Made by a program: the position numbers and the translations under genes
DNA from: Inhella crocodyli
Lineage (GTDB): Bacteria > Pseudomonadota > Gammaproteobacteria > Burkholderiales > Burkholderiaceae_C
Assembly (NCBI RefSeq): GCF_004004565.1
Contig: NZ_SACM01000001.1
Coordinates: forward strand, 1,550,001-1,614,000
Direction: 5' to 3'
Length of the DNA: 64,000 bases
In this document: piece by piece, positions 35,751-43,259 of the stretch
How positions within the stretch are numbered: position 1 is the stretch's first letter
Layout: every line of letters begins with the position of its first letter
Notes under the pieces: model-generated
Seen by the model: the letters and a program-made list of their open reading frames with translations, nothing else
Told to the model about the DNA's origin: nothing
Database searches by the model: none

Positions 35751-36521
35751 CTAGCGCGCCGTGAAGCCCCCGTCGACGACGAACTCCGCGCCCGTGACGA
35801 ACTTGGACTCCTCGCTGGCCAGGTAAACGGCGCACCAGGCGATGTCGTCGGGCTCGCCCATGCGACCCAGCGGGTGCGCCGCGCCCGCGGCCGCCTTGGC
35901 GGCTTCCAGGTCCGGGCTCACGGCCTTCAGGTGGTTTTCCACCATCGGCGTCCAGATGTAGCCCGGGTGGATGGAGTTCACGCGGATCTGCTCGGGCGCG
36001 TACTGCATCGCGTCGTTCTTCGTCATCAGGCGCACGGCGCCCTTGGACGCGTGGTACGGCGGCACCGAGGCCAGCCCCACCAGCCCGGCGATGGACGACA
36101 GGTTGACGATGCTGCCGCGGCCGGCGCGCCGCAGGTGCGGAATGGCGTGCTTGGTGCCGAAGAACACGCCCTTGACGTTGACCGCCTGCACCCGGTCCCA
36201 CTCGGCCTCGGTGGTTTCGTGCGTCGGTTTGCTGAGCCCCGCGATGCCGGCGTTGTTGACGAGCACGTGCAGGCCGCCGAAGTGCGCGGCCGCCGCGTCC
36301 AACGCGGCCTGCACCTGGGTTTCGATGGCCACGTCGCAGTGCCAGTAAGCCGCGCGGCGCCCCTGCGACTGCAAACGCTGCACCAGGGCTTGGCCCTCGG
36401 CGTCCAGCACGTCGAGCACGGCCACGGCCGCGCCCTCGTCGCTGAAGCGCTGCACGCACGCAGCGCCGATGCCCAACGCGCCGCCCGTGATGGCGGCCAC
36501 CTTGCCTTGCAGTCGATCCAT
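35751..36521 (-). CDS. Short-chain dehydrogenase/reductase
   Basis: 256 residues of the classical SDR type: cofactor loop TGGALGIG (about 13-20), NNAG near 88, catalytic Ser in NLSSIAG, and YHASK (Tyr and Lys of the active site) near 156. An Asp in LDVLD after beta-2 suggests NAD(H). The substrate is unknown; hydroxysteroid or 3-oxoacyl alcohol dehydrogenases are the nearest groups. The ATG at 36521 is preferred over 36539 because GAGGAGA lies 6 bases before it. Confidence 0.87.
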   Translation of the reverse strand: MDRLQGKVAAITGGALGIGAACVQRFSDEGAAVAVLDVLDAEGQALVQRLQSQGRRAAYWHCDVAIETQVQAALDAAAAHFGGLHVLVNNAGIAGLSKPTHETTEAEWDRVQAVNVKGVFFGTKHAIPHLRRAGRGSIVNLSSIAGLVGLASVPPYHASKGAVRLMTKNDAMQYAPEQIRVNSIHPGYIWTPMVENHLKAVSPDLEAAKAAAGAAHPLGRMGEPDDIAWCAVYLASEESKFVTGAEFVVDGGFTAR

Positions 36522-36614
36522 GCCCGTCTCCTCGTCCACCCAGGGAGGGTGGCGTGAGTTCAGACTAGGGGCTTCGGCGGACGCCCGTCTTGACGCGGCG
36601 CAAGGCCGCTGAGG

Positions 36615-38231
36615 TCAGGGGCCGACGGCGACTTGGCAGGCGGGCGTCCAAGGCGATGGCGCGGTGCGCGCCCAATCGTCCCACTTCGGCGGTGGCTGCC
36701 AGAGGTAATCCGCGCTGAGCAGGCTCTGCGCCCCGACGCGACCGCGCCAGGCCAGGCCCAGCACATCGGCCATCAAGGGGGCCCACCAATCGGAGCGAAA
36801 CGGCCGCTCGCCCAGCCCATTTGGCCATGGCCCCTGGTCGGCGCTGCGCCACAGCAGCAAGGGGATGCGGTACCCCGAGGCCGTTCCCGGGCTGTGGCCG
36901 GCGTGGTTCGTGGTGTGCCCCACCTCCTGGCCGTGGTCCGACACGTACAGCCAAGTGGCACGGCCCGACGCGCCAGCCGCCCGCGCGGTCGCTTCCAAGC
37001 TGGCCGCCACCACGCCCTCGTGAAAGCGCACGGCCGCGTCGTAGTCGTCGCGCTGCGCACGCAGCCACGCCGGTCGGCGCCAGGCACGAAGCTGGCAGTT
37101 CACCGCGTCGTCGGATTCATCGAACAGGCCTTGGCCCACCGGGAAGCGCAGGTGGTAATGCTGGTGCGCGCCCAGCAGGTGCAGCACCACCAGCTTGCGC
37201 GGCGACGGGTCGGCCAGGGCGGCGTCCAAGGCGGGCAGAACCACGTCGTCCAAGGCGCGGGTGCTGCGGCCGGGCACGCGGTTCAACAGCCGCAGTTCAT
37301 CGGCCATGCGGCCGTGCTGGTTCTTCACGGCCAGGTCGTCGTGGTTGCTGACCCACCAGACCTTGTAGCCGGCAGCGCGTGCCAAGGCCAGCAGGTGCTG
37401 CTCGCCTTGGGAGCCTGTGCGCCACATGGCCTCCAGGGCCGGCACCGTGCTGGCCTCGGTGGACCAAGCCTCCTGCACCCGCGCCCATTGCGCGCCCCAC
37501 CGCACCTGCTGCGCCAGCAGGGTGGGCGTGGTGGCACGGGGGTAACCGTAGAGCTGCAAGTTGTCGCGGTTGACGCTGTCGGTCAGCACCACCACCACGG
37601 TGGCGGGGCCGTCGCGCGTCACCTGAACCGTGGACAGCGCGTGACGGTGCCAAGCCTCCCGCGCGCCCTCCAAACGCTGCCAGTCGCCCTGCAGGCCCGC
37701 CACCTCGGCGGCCCAATGCGCCCAAAAGACCGTGGGCAGCCAACGGCGAGATGGCTTGAGGGTCACCGGCAGCAGGGCCAGCACCAGCAAGGCCACCAGC
37801 CAAGTGCGCGACTGAGGGGCGACGGGCGGCGTCCCGCGCAAGCCCAGCACCACGGCCGCCACCGACCCCAGAGCGCCGAGCAGCCACGGCCCTGCCTGCC
37901 AAGCGTGGGCGCGCAGGTACTCGGCCGTCTCCTCGCCCGTGGCGTTGGCCACCGCCGTCAGCACGACGCTGCTGTCGGGCGCGGCGCCGTAGAAGCGCAG
38001 CAGGTAAGCGCGCAACCAGGCATCCAGCACGAAGCTGCTCAACCACAGGCCCACGGCCCAGGCGCGGAGCCCGCGGCCCCGCGACAGGGGCCAGCACCAC
38101 AGCACCCACGCGGGCGACAGCAGCCACGCCATCTGCACCGCGCGCCAGGGCGCGTGGCCCAGTGCCAAGGCGGCCAAAGGCACACCGAACACCAGCAGGG
38201 CCGGCAGCCACCGCGCCCGCGTGGCCCCCAT
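36615..38231 (-). CDS. Membrane phosphoethanolamine-transferase-like/sulfatase-family protein
   Basis: 538 residues. Four or five membrane segments (about 8-185) precede a periplasmic alkaline-phosphatase-superfamily domain. Metal-site blocks are VLTDSVNRDNLQLYGYPRAT near 240, the nucleophile region TEASTVPALEAMW near 280, and SDHGQEVGHTTNH near 430. In EptA-like enzymes the first metal ligand is Glu (GES/GET); here it is Asp, a conservative but unusual change. It probably moves a phospho-alcohol group onto an envelope glycan or lipid; the target is unknown. The ATG overlaps the TMEM165-type stop by one base, placing it under the same manganese riboswitch. Confidence 0.8.
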   Translation of the reverse strand: MGATRARWLPALLVFGVPLAALALGHAPWRAVQMAWLLSPAWVLWCWPLSRGRGLRAWAVGLWLSSFVLDAWLRAYLLRFYGAAPDSSVVLTAVANATGEETAEYLRAHAWQAGPWLLGALGSVAAVVLGLRGTPPVAPQSRTWLVALLVLALLPVTLKPSRRWLPTVFWAHWAAEVAGLQGDWQRLEGAREAWHRHALSTVQVTRDGPATVVVVLTDSVNRDNLQLYGYPRATTPTLLAQQVRWGAQWARVQEAWSTEASTVPALEAMWRTGSQGEQHLLALARAAGYKVWWVSNHDDLAVKNQHGRMADELRLLNRVPGRSTRALDDVVLPALDAALADPSPRKLVVLHLLGAHQHYHLRFPVGQGLFDESDDAVNCQLRAWRRPAWLRAQRDDYDAAVRFHEGVVAASLEATARAAGASGRATWLYVSDHGQEVGHTTNHAGHSPGTASGYRIPLLLWRSADQGPWPNGLGERPFRSDWWAPLMADVLGLAWRGRVGAQSLLSADYLWQPPPKWDDWARTAPSPWTPACQVAVGP

Positions 38232-38800
38232 CACCACGGCAAGCCGCCCACCAGCGTGACCCCGCCCACCACCGCAAAGATGCCCGCGGCGATGGCGTGC
38301 ACCAGCTTCATCGACAACTTGCGCGCGATGGCCTCGCCCATGAAGACGGCCGGCACGTTGGCGAGCATCATGCCCAGGGTGGTGCCCGCCACCACGGCCC
38401 ACCACTCGGGGTAACGGGCCGCCAGTGCCACGGTGGCGATCTGCGTCTTGTCGCCCATCTCGGCCAGGAAGAACGCCAGCACGGTGGTGAAGAACACGCC
38501 CCAATGGCGGTCGCTGCCGGGCACCTCGTCGTCGACCTGGTCGGGCACCAGCATCCACACGGCCATGGCCAAGAAGGAGCCGCCCAGCACCCAGCGCAGC
38601 AGCTCGGGCCCGAGGGCGTGGGCCACCCAGGCACCCACGGCACCGGCCAGCGCGTGGTTCAACACGGTGGCCAGCAAGATGCCGGCCACGATGGGCCAGG
38701 GCTTGCGGTACTTGGCGGCCAGCACGATGGCCAGCAGTTGGGTTTTGTCCCCCATTTCACCCAGGGCCACGACCCCGGTGGAGACAAGAAAAGCTTCCAT
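38231..38800 (-). CDS. TMEM165/GDT1-family manganese transporter
   Basis: 189 residues with six membrane helices in two repeats. Each repeat carries the ExGDKT motif (LGEMGDKTQLLA near 15 and LAEMGDKTQIAT near 112) that forms the cation path. Bacterial members export Mn2+ (or Ca2+) and are commonly controlled by the yybP-ykoY riboswitch, which is visible here. The ATG at 38800 begins at the conserved MEAFLVSTG; another in-frame ATG at 38815 overlaps the ribosome binding site. It forms an operon with the phosphotransferase-like gene. Confidence 0.93.
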   Translation of the reverse strand: MEAFLVSTGVVALGEMGDKTQLLAIVLAAKYRKPWPIVAGILLATVLNHALAGAVGAWVAHALGPELLRWVLGGSFLAMAVWMLVPDQVDDEVPGSDRHWGVFFTTVLAFFLAEMGDKTQIATVALAARYPEWWAVVAGTTLGMMLANVPAVFMGEAIARKLSMKLVHAIAAGIFAVVGGVTLVGGLPW

Positions 38801-38831
38801 GACCGAACACTCCAAGGACCTGCGGACGCAA

Positions 38832-38995
38832 TGACCACGCGCCGCCCGGTCCTCACCGGCGGCATGTGGTCAAAGGTCTTGCCAGGCCAGGGCTTCCACC
38901 CCGAGCTGCCTGCGCCAGGGTCTGCGGACCCAGTGTGTTGGCGAAGACCCCGGTGCGCATCGCGCGGCCGGGCGGCTACTCCCCAATGACTCGGC
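38832..38995 (-). promoter_or_regulatory. yybP-ykoY manganese riboswitch
   Basis: Read on the minus strand, the leader holds TTGGGGAGTAGCC (38975-38987) and, about 100 bases later, GGCAAGACCTTTGACC (38868-38883), the two conserved arms of the Mn2+-sensing yybP-ykoY aptamer. The last aptamer bases TGACCAC (38866-38872) can pair instead with GTGGTCA (38832-38838), extended by GCCGCC/GGCGGC. That gives a competing hairpin, a plausible expression platform ahead of the ribosome binding site. High Mn2+ should favour expression of the transporter. Confidence 0.92.
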
Positions 38996-39002
38996 GCGCA
39001 GT

Positions 39003-39251
39003 TTAGTCGCGGGCCTGCTGGCGCCGGGACTCGCGCAGCGTGAACAAGTAAAGGCTTTCCACCTTGGCGCGCGCCCAAGGCGTCTTGCGCAGCATCTTGA
39101 GGCTGGAGTTGATGCTGGGATCGACGGCGAAGCACCGCAGCGCGATGCGCTCGGCCAGGCCGTCCCAGCCGTAGTAATCCACCAAGTCCTCCAGCATGCG
39201 GGCCAAGGTCAGGCCATGCAGCGGGTCTTTGGAGGCGGCGGGGGTCGTCAT
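39003..39251 (-). CDS. VF530/DUF2132 family DNA-binding protein
   Basis: 82 residues. The whole length matches the VF530 family: [20 protein letters not shown], then [20 protein letters not shown] and [12 protein letters not shown]. The V. fischeri member is a small double-helix protein reported to bind DNA; the cellular role is not known. It sits upstream of the riboswitch and reads in the same direction, but the aptamer starts only 8 bp after its stop, so a separate promoter may overlap its 3' end. Confidence 0.88.
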   Translation of the reverse strand: MTTPAASKDPLHGLTLARMLEDLVDYYGWDGLAERIALRCFAVDPSINSSLKMLRKTPWARAKVESLYLFTLRESRRQQARD

Positions 39252-39267
39252 CGGGCGATTGTCCGGC

Positions 39268-39924
39268 TCAGGCCAAGCCCATCAGGTCCGCGGGTGCGGC
39301 CAGCAGGCGCTGCGCCCCCGCAGACACCAGCTCGTCCTGCGAGCCGTGGCCCCACAGCACGCCCACCGAGGCCAGGCCATGGGCCTGCGCGGCGACCACG
39401 TCCACGGCGCGGTCGCCGATCATGGTGGCGCGGCCATCGATCGCGCCCTGGGCCAGCAACTCGCCCAACTGCTGGGCCTTGGGAATGCCCACGTCGCCGC
39501 CGCTGACGAATTCGAAGTGCTGGCGCAGGCCGAACAGCGCCAAGATCATTTCGCAAAAGTCCACCCGCTTGGAGCTGCACACCCCCAAGCGCCGGCCGGC
39601 CGCGCGCAGGCCCGCCAAGGCCTCGGGGATGCCGGGGTAGACCACGTTCTCGGCGTAACCCACCGCCTTGTAGCGCTCGCGGTAGGCGGCGACGAGCTCG
39701 GCGATGTGGGCGGCCTCGTCGATGCCGGTCAGGGCGCGGAAGGACACGTCCAGCGGCGGGCCGATGACGAACGAGCGCTGGTCCGGCCGCAGTGGCGGGT
39801 GCCCGTGGCGCGCCAAGGCGAAATCGAAGCTCTTGCCGATGCCCTCGGCCGGGTCGCTCAGGGTGCCATCGAGGTCGAACACCAAGACCGGCGGGCGTGT
39901 TTCCATGGGGTGCATGGCTGCCAT
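39268..39924 (-). CDS. HAD-superfamily hydrolase, phosphoglycolate-phosphatase-like
   Basis: 218 residues from the first ATG; in-frame ATGs at 39915 and 39906 are also possible. Motif I is [11 protein letters not shown] (about 15), motif II is the serine in GVCSSKR (about 118), the motif III lysine is in GIPKAQQ, and motif IV is [12 protein letters not shown]. The cap is of the Gph/NagD-like helical type. A phosphatase for small sugar phosphates is likely; the substrate cannot be assigned. It lies 16 bp before the VF530 gene on the same strand. Confidence 0.88.
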   Translation of the reverse strand: MAAMHPMETRPPVLVFDLDGTLSDPAEGIGKSFDFALARHGHPPLRPDQRSFVIGPPLDVSFRALTGIDEAAHIAELVAAYRERYKAVGYAENVVYPGIPEALAGLRAAGRRLGVCSSKRVDFCEMILALFGLRQHFEFVSGGDVGIPKAQQLGELLAQGAIDGRATMIGDRAVDVVAAQAHGLASVGVLWGHGSQDELVSAGAQRLLAAPADLMGLA

Positions 39925-39961
39925 TGTTTCGCGGCCGCGCCGACGGCCCTAAGCTGAGCGC

Positions 39962-41020
39962 ATGGCGCCGACCCCGCCCACCCCGTCCACCGCCGCGTCC
40001 GCCCCTGCCGACCCCCTGGCCGAGTCGCGCGAGCGCACCCAGCCGCTGCTCTTCCGTTGCGGCTTGGCCTTTCTGTTGCCGCTGGTGGCCCTGAACCTGT
40101 GGGAAGGGCGCGTGCTGCAGGCGTCGATCGTGGCCGTGCTGTGCGCCTGCCTGGGCCTGAACCTGTGGGCGGTGGGGCGTGGCCGGCCGGCGCCGGTGTC
40201 CTTTGCTCTGCTGCTACTGCCAGGCCTGGCCGCGATGTGGCTGGTGGTGGAAAAGCGCGGACCGACCGGTCTGTTTTGGGCCTTCCCCGCAGCGCTGTTT
40301 TTCTACTTCAGCTTGCGGCGCAGCGTGGCCAATGCGTGCGTCGGCTTGATGCTGGCGGTGGGCGTCTGGCGCGCCTGGGACTTGATTGGCGGCGACGTGG
40401 CCCTGCGCTTCGCGCTCACGCTGGGCGCCTTGGTCGGGGTGATGAACCTGATCCTGTCGGCGCTGGCCCGCCTGCAAGAGCGCCTGGCCTTCGAGGCCAC
40501 GCGCGACGCCCTGACCGGCGCCTACAACCGCCGCGAGATGACGACGCAGTTGGCCGCCGCCGTGGACCGGCAGCGCCGCCACGCCCACCCCGCGACCCTG
40601 CTGGTGCTGGACCTGGACCATTTCAAGACCGTCAACGACACCCTGGGCCACGACGCCGGCGACCGTGTGCTGCAAGGCCTGGTGGGCCTGGTGCAGGCGC
40701 GCATGCGCCGCACCGACACCCTGTTCCGCACCGGCGGCGAGGAGTTCGTGCTCTTGATGCCCGACACGCCCGTGCCCGAGGCCCTGACCTTGGCCGAGGC
40801 CCTGCGCGCCCAGATCGCCGCCGCCGCGTGGCTGCCCGACCGCCCGGTGACGGCCAGCGTGGGCGCCGCCCCCCTGCAACCGGGCCAGGACGTGAACGCC
40901 TGGCTGCGCGCCGCCGACCAGGCGCTCTACGCCGCCAAGGCAGGCGGGAGAAACCGGGTGGTGCTGTCCCCCAGTGCCACGCATACTGGCCCCACAGTCA
41001 ACGCCGGGACCTCCCCATGA
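39962..41020 (+). CDS. Membrane diguanylate cyclase (GGDEF)
   Basis: 352 residues. Five or six membrane helices (about 28-170) form an unassigned sensor region. The GGDEF domain (about 175-335) has TRDALTGAYNRREM, GGEEF near 260, and an intact inhibitory RxxD (RRTD) five residues before it. It should make cyclic di-GMP in response to a membrane signal. No ribosome binding site is evident; TAAGCT lies 6 bases before the ATG. The stop overlaps the next start codon (ATGA). Confidence 0.9.
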   Translation: MAPTPPTPSTAASAPADPLAESRERTQPLLFRCGLAFLLPLVALNLWEGRVLQASIVAVLCACLGLNLWAVGRGRPAPVSFALLLLPGLAAMWLVVEKRGPTGLFWAFPAALFFYFSLRRSVANACVGLMLAVGVWRAWDLIGGDVALRFALTLGALVGVMNLILSALARLQERLAFEATRDALTGAYNRREMTTQLAAAVDRQRRHAHPATLLVLDLDHFKTVNDTLGHDAGDRVLQGLVGLVQARMRRTDTLFRTGGEEFVLLMPDTPVPEALTLAEALRAQIAAAAWLPDRPVTASVGAAPLQPGQDVNAWLRAADQALYAAKAGGRNRVVLSPSATHTGPTVNAGTSP

Positions 41021-41166
41021 CGATTTGCCCCATTGCCGTGGTCGCCGGTTGCGCCAAGTGCCCTGCCTTCAAGGTCTGCCCGCTCAAGAGCGTGCTCGGC
41101 GACCAGCCGCCCAAGGGCGAGGCCGCGCCGCCTGCGCCGGCGGCCAAGGGCAAGAAGAAGAGCTGA
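41017..41166 (+). CDS. 49-residue cysteine-rich small protein
   Basis: It is a short frame whose ATG overlaps the diguanylate cyclase stop by four bases. Four cysteines (4, 12, 15, 21) sit in a compact N-terminal half (GCAKCPAFKVCPLK), resembling a small zinc or iron-sulphur binding unit. The rest is a Pro/Ala linker ending in a lysine cluster (KGKKKS). The Cys-Pro pattern and the strict overlap argue that it is real. I do not know its function; a partner or regulator of the cyclase is a guess. It abuts the stop of the EF-G-like gene. Confidence 0.7.
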   Translation: MTICPIAVVAGCAKCPAFKVCPLKSVLGDQPPKGEAAPPAPAAKGKKKS

Positions 41167-43197
41167 TCAGTCCTCGTCCTGCACCTGGTAGGCCGCGGCC
41201 AGCGCGGCCTGGGTGTTGGGCGGCACGGGGTCGTGGTGGCTCAGGCTCAGCGTGTAGCGGGCCTGCCCGCTGGTCATCGCGTTGAGCCGCGTTTGGAAGT
41301 TCGCCAGCTCGGCCAGCGGGGCCAGGCCCTGCACCACCAACTGCCCCGGCACCGCGGTGCGCGTGCCCGTCACCTGCCCGCGGTGGCTGGCCAGGTCGCC
41401 ACTCACGTCGCCCACGGCGCCCTCGGGCGTCAGCACCTCCACCTGCACGATGGGCTCCAGCACCACGGCACGCGCCTCGCGCACCGCCGCCTGCAGCGCC
41501 TTCTTGGCGGCGGTCACGAAGGCGATCTCCTTGCTGTCCACGCTGTGGTGCTTGCCGTCGAACACGGTCACCTTCAGGTCCACCAGCGGGTAGCCGGCGA
41601 TCACGCCCTGCGCGCAGGCCTCGCGCACGCCCTTCTCGACCGCGGGGATGAAGGCCGTGGGGATGACACCGCCCTTCACGGCGTCGACAAACTCGACCCC
41701 AGCGCCACGGGGCAGCGGGTCGATCTTGAGCCACACTTCGCCGAACTGCCCGGCCCCGCCCGACTGCTTCTTGTGCCGGTGGTGCCCCTCGGCGTGCGTG
41801 CTGATGGTCTCGCGGTAGGCGATGCGCGGCGGGCTGGTTTTGACCTCGAACTTGAAGTTCTCCTTCAGGCGCTCCAGCAGCATGCGCAGGTGCAGCTCGC
41901 CCAAGCCGTACACCAGGGTCTCGTGGGTCTGGGCGTCTTGCTCCAGCTTGAGGCAGGGGTCTTCTTCCACCAGGCGGTGCATCACGTCCCACAGGCGCTG
42001 TTCGTCGCCATGGCGCGTGGGCGCCAAGGCCAGGCCGTGCACCGGCGTGGGCACGGCCAGTGGAGCCAGGTGCAGGTGCTCGTCCTCGGCCAGGTCGTGC
42101 AGCACGGCGTCGGGGTGCAGCTCGTCCAGTTTGGCCACGGCGCACAGGTCGCCGGGCAGGGCTTGGTCCAGCGGCACTTGGGCTTTGCCTTGCAGCAAGA
42201 ACAGGTGACCGACGCGCACCGGCTTGCGGCCGTGGCCCACGTAGAGCGTCATGTTCTTGCGCAGCGTGCCCTGGTGCACCCGCACGAAGCCCATCTTGCC
42301 GAGGAAGGGGTCGGCCCGCACCTGAAACACATGGGCCAGCACGTGCTGGGTCGGGTCGATCTGCACCGTCACGGGCTGCGCCTCGGCGCCCTCGCCGCGC
42401 AGGAAGGCCGGCGGGTTGGCCTCCAGGGGGTTGGGCAGCAGCTTGTCGATGACGGTCAACAGCTCGGCCACGCCCACCCCGGCCTTGGCCGCGGTGAACA
42501 GCACGGGCACCAGGTGCCCCTCGCGCAGCGCCTGTTCCAGCGGCGCGTGCAACTCGGTGGCCGGCACGTCGCCGTCGTTCAGGTACCGGTCGACGAAGGC
42601 GGCGTCCACCTCCACCACCTGCTCCACAAGCGCGCGGTGCGCCGCCTCCACGCTGCCAAAGTCGCTGCCACCGCTGCTGGCAAAAAAGCAGTCTTGAACG
42701 CCCCCCGCGTGCGGCAGGTTCAGCGGCAGGCATTCCTTGCCGAACTGCGCTTGCAACTGCGCCAGCAGGGCGGGCAAGTCCACGCCAGGGGCGTCGATCT
42801 TGTTGACCACGATCACGCGGTCGCGGCCGCGCGCGGCCGCCGCGTCCATGGCCCGCTGCACCATGGGGTCGATGCCGCGCTGGGCGTCGACGAGCACGAC
42901 GGCGGTCTCCACCGCTTCCAAAGCCGGCAGGGCTTGCCCAACGAAGTCGGGGCTGCCAGGGGTGTCGATCAGGTGCACGCGCAGCCCAGCGTGCTCGAAG
43001 TGCAAGAGGCTGCTCTGCAAAGAGTGCTGCGCGCGGCGCTCCAAGGGGTCGTGGTCGCTGACGGTGTTGCCCTTCTCGACACTGCCCGCCTGGGCAATCG
43101 CCCCCGCGGCCTGCAGCAGCGCCTCCGCCAAGGTGGTTTTGCCGGCGCCCGCCGGCCCCAACAGGGCCAGGGTGCGGATCTGGGTCAGCTCCTTCAT
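41167..43197 (-). CDS. EF-G-like GTPase (FusA2 type)
   Basis: 676 residues with all five EF-G domains in order: G domain (P-loop GPAGAGKTTL at about 14, DTPGSPDF near 77, NKID near 130), domain II, domain III, domain IV (RIAYRETISTHAEGHHRHKK region) and domain V. The switch I RGIT-type motif of EF-G is replaced by RRAQHSLQSS, and the P-loop differs from the AHIDAGKTT of true EF-G. It therefore belongs to the paralogous EF-G-like group. Its role in translation is unclear; such proteins may act in stress or ribosome recycling. The ATG at 43197 follows GAGGAGCGCCC. Confidence 0.87.
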   Translation of the reverse strand: MKELTQIRTLALLGPAGAGKTTLAEALLQAAGAIAQAGSVEKGNTVSDHDPLERRAQHSLQSSLLHFEHAGLRVHLIDTPGSPDFVGQALPALEAVETAVVLVDAQRGIDPMVQRAMDAAAARGRDRVIVVNKIDAPGVDLPALLAQLQAQFGKECLPLNLPHAGGVQDCFFASSGGSDFGSVEAAHRALVEQVVEVDAAFVDRYLNDGDVPATELHAPLEQALREGHLVPVLFTAAKAGVGVAELLTVIDKLLPNPLEANPPAFLRGEGAEAQPVTVQIDPTQHVLAHVFQVRADPFLGKMGFVRVHQGTLRKNMTLYVGHGRKPVRVGHLFLLQGKAQVPLDQALPGDLCAVAKLDELHPDAVLHDLAEDEHLHLAPLAVPTPVHGLALAPTRHGDEQRLWDVMHRLVEEDPCLKLEQDAQTHETLVYGLGELHLRMLLERLKENFKFEVKTSPPRIAYRETISTHAEGHHRHKKQSGGAGQFGEVWLKIDPLPRGAGVEFVDAVKGGVIPTAFIPAVEKGVREACAQGVIAGYPLVDLKVTVFDGKHHSVDSKEIAFVTAAKKALQAAVREARAVVLEPIVQVEVLTPEGAVGDVSGDLASHRGQVTGTRTAVPGQLVVQGLAPLAELANFQTRLNAMTSGQARYTLSLSHHDPVPPNTQAALAAAYQVQDED

Positions 43198-43259
43198 GGG
43201 CGCTCCTCGCGGCGTGGTTGGAGCCAGCGTATGCCGCTTGGCCCCGGTCGGCAAGCGCC

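Noticed and set aside
38659-39135. 158-codon minus-strand frame across the riboswitch
   Set aside because: It overlaps the conserved aptamer, the VF530 gene and the transporter gene in another frame, and its translation has no family resemblance.
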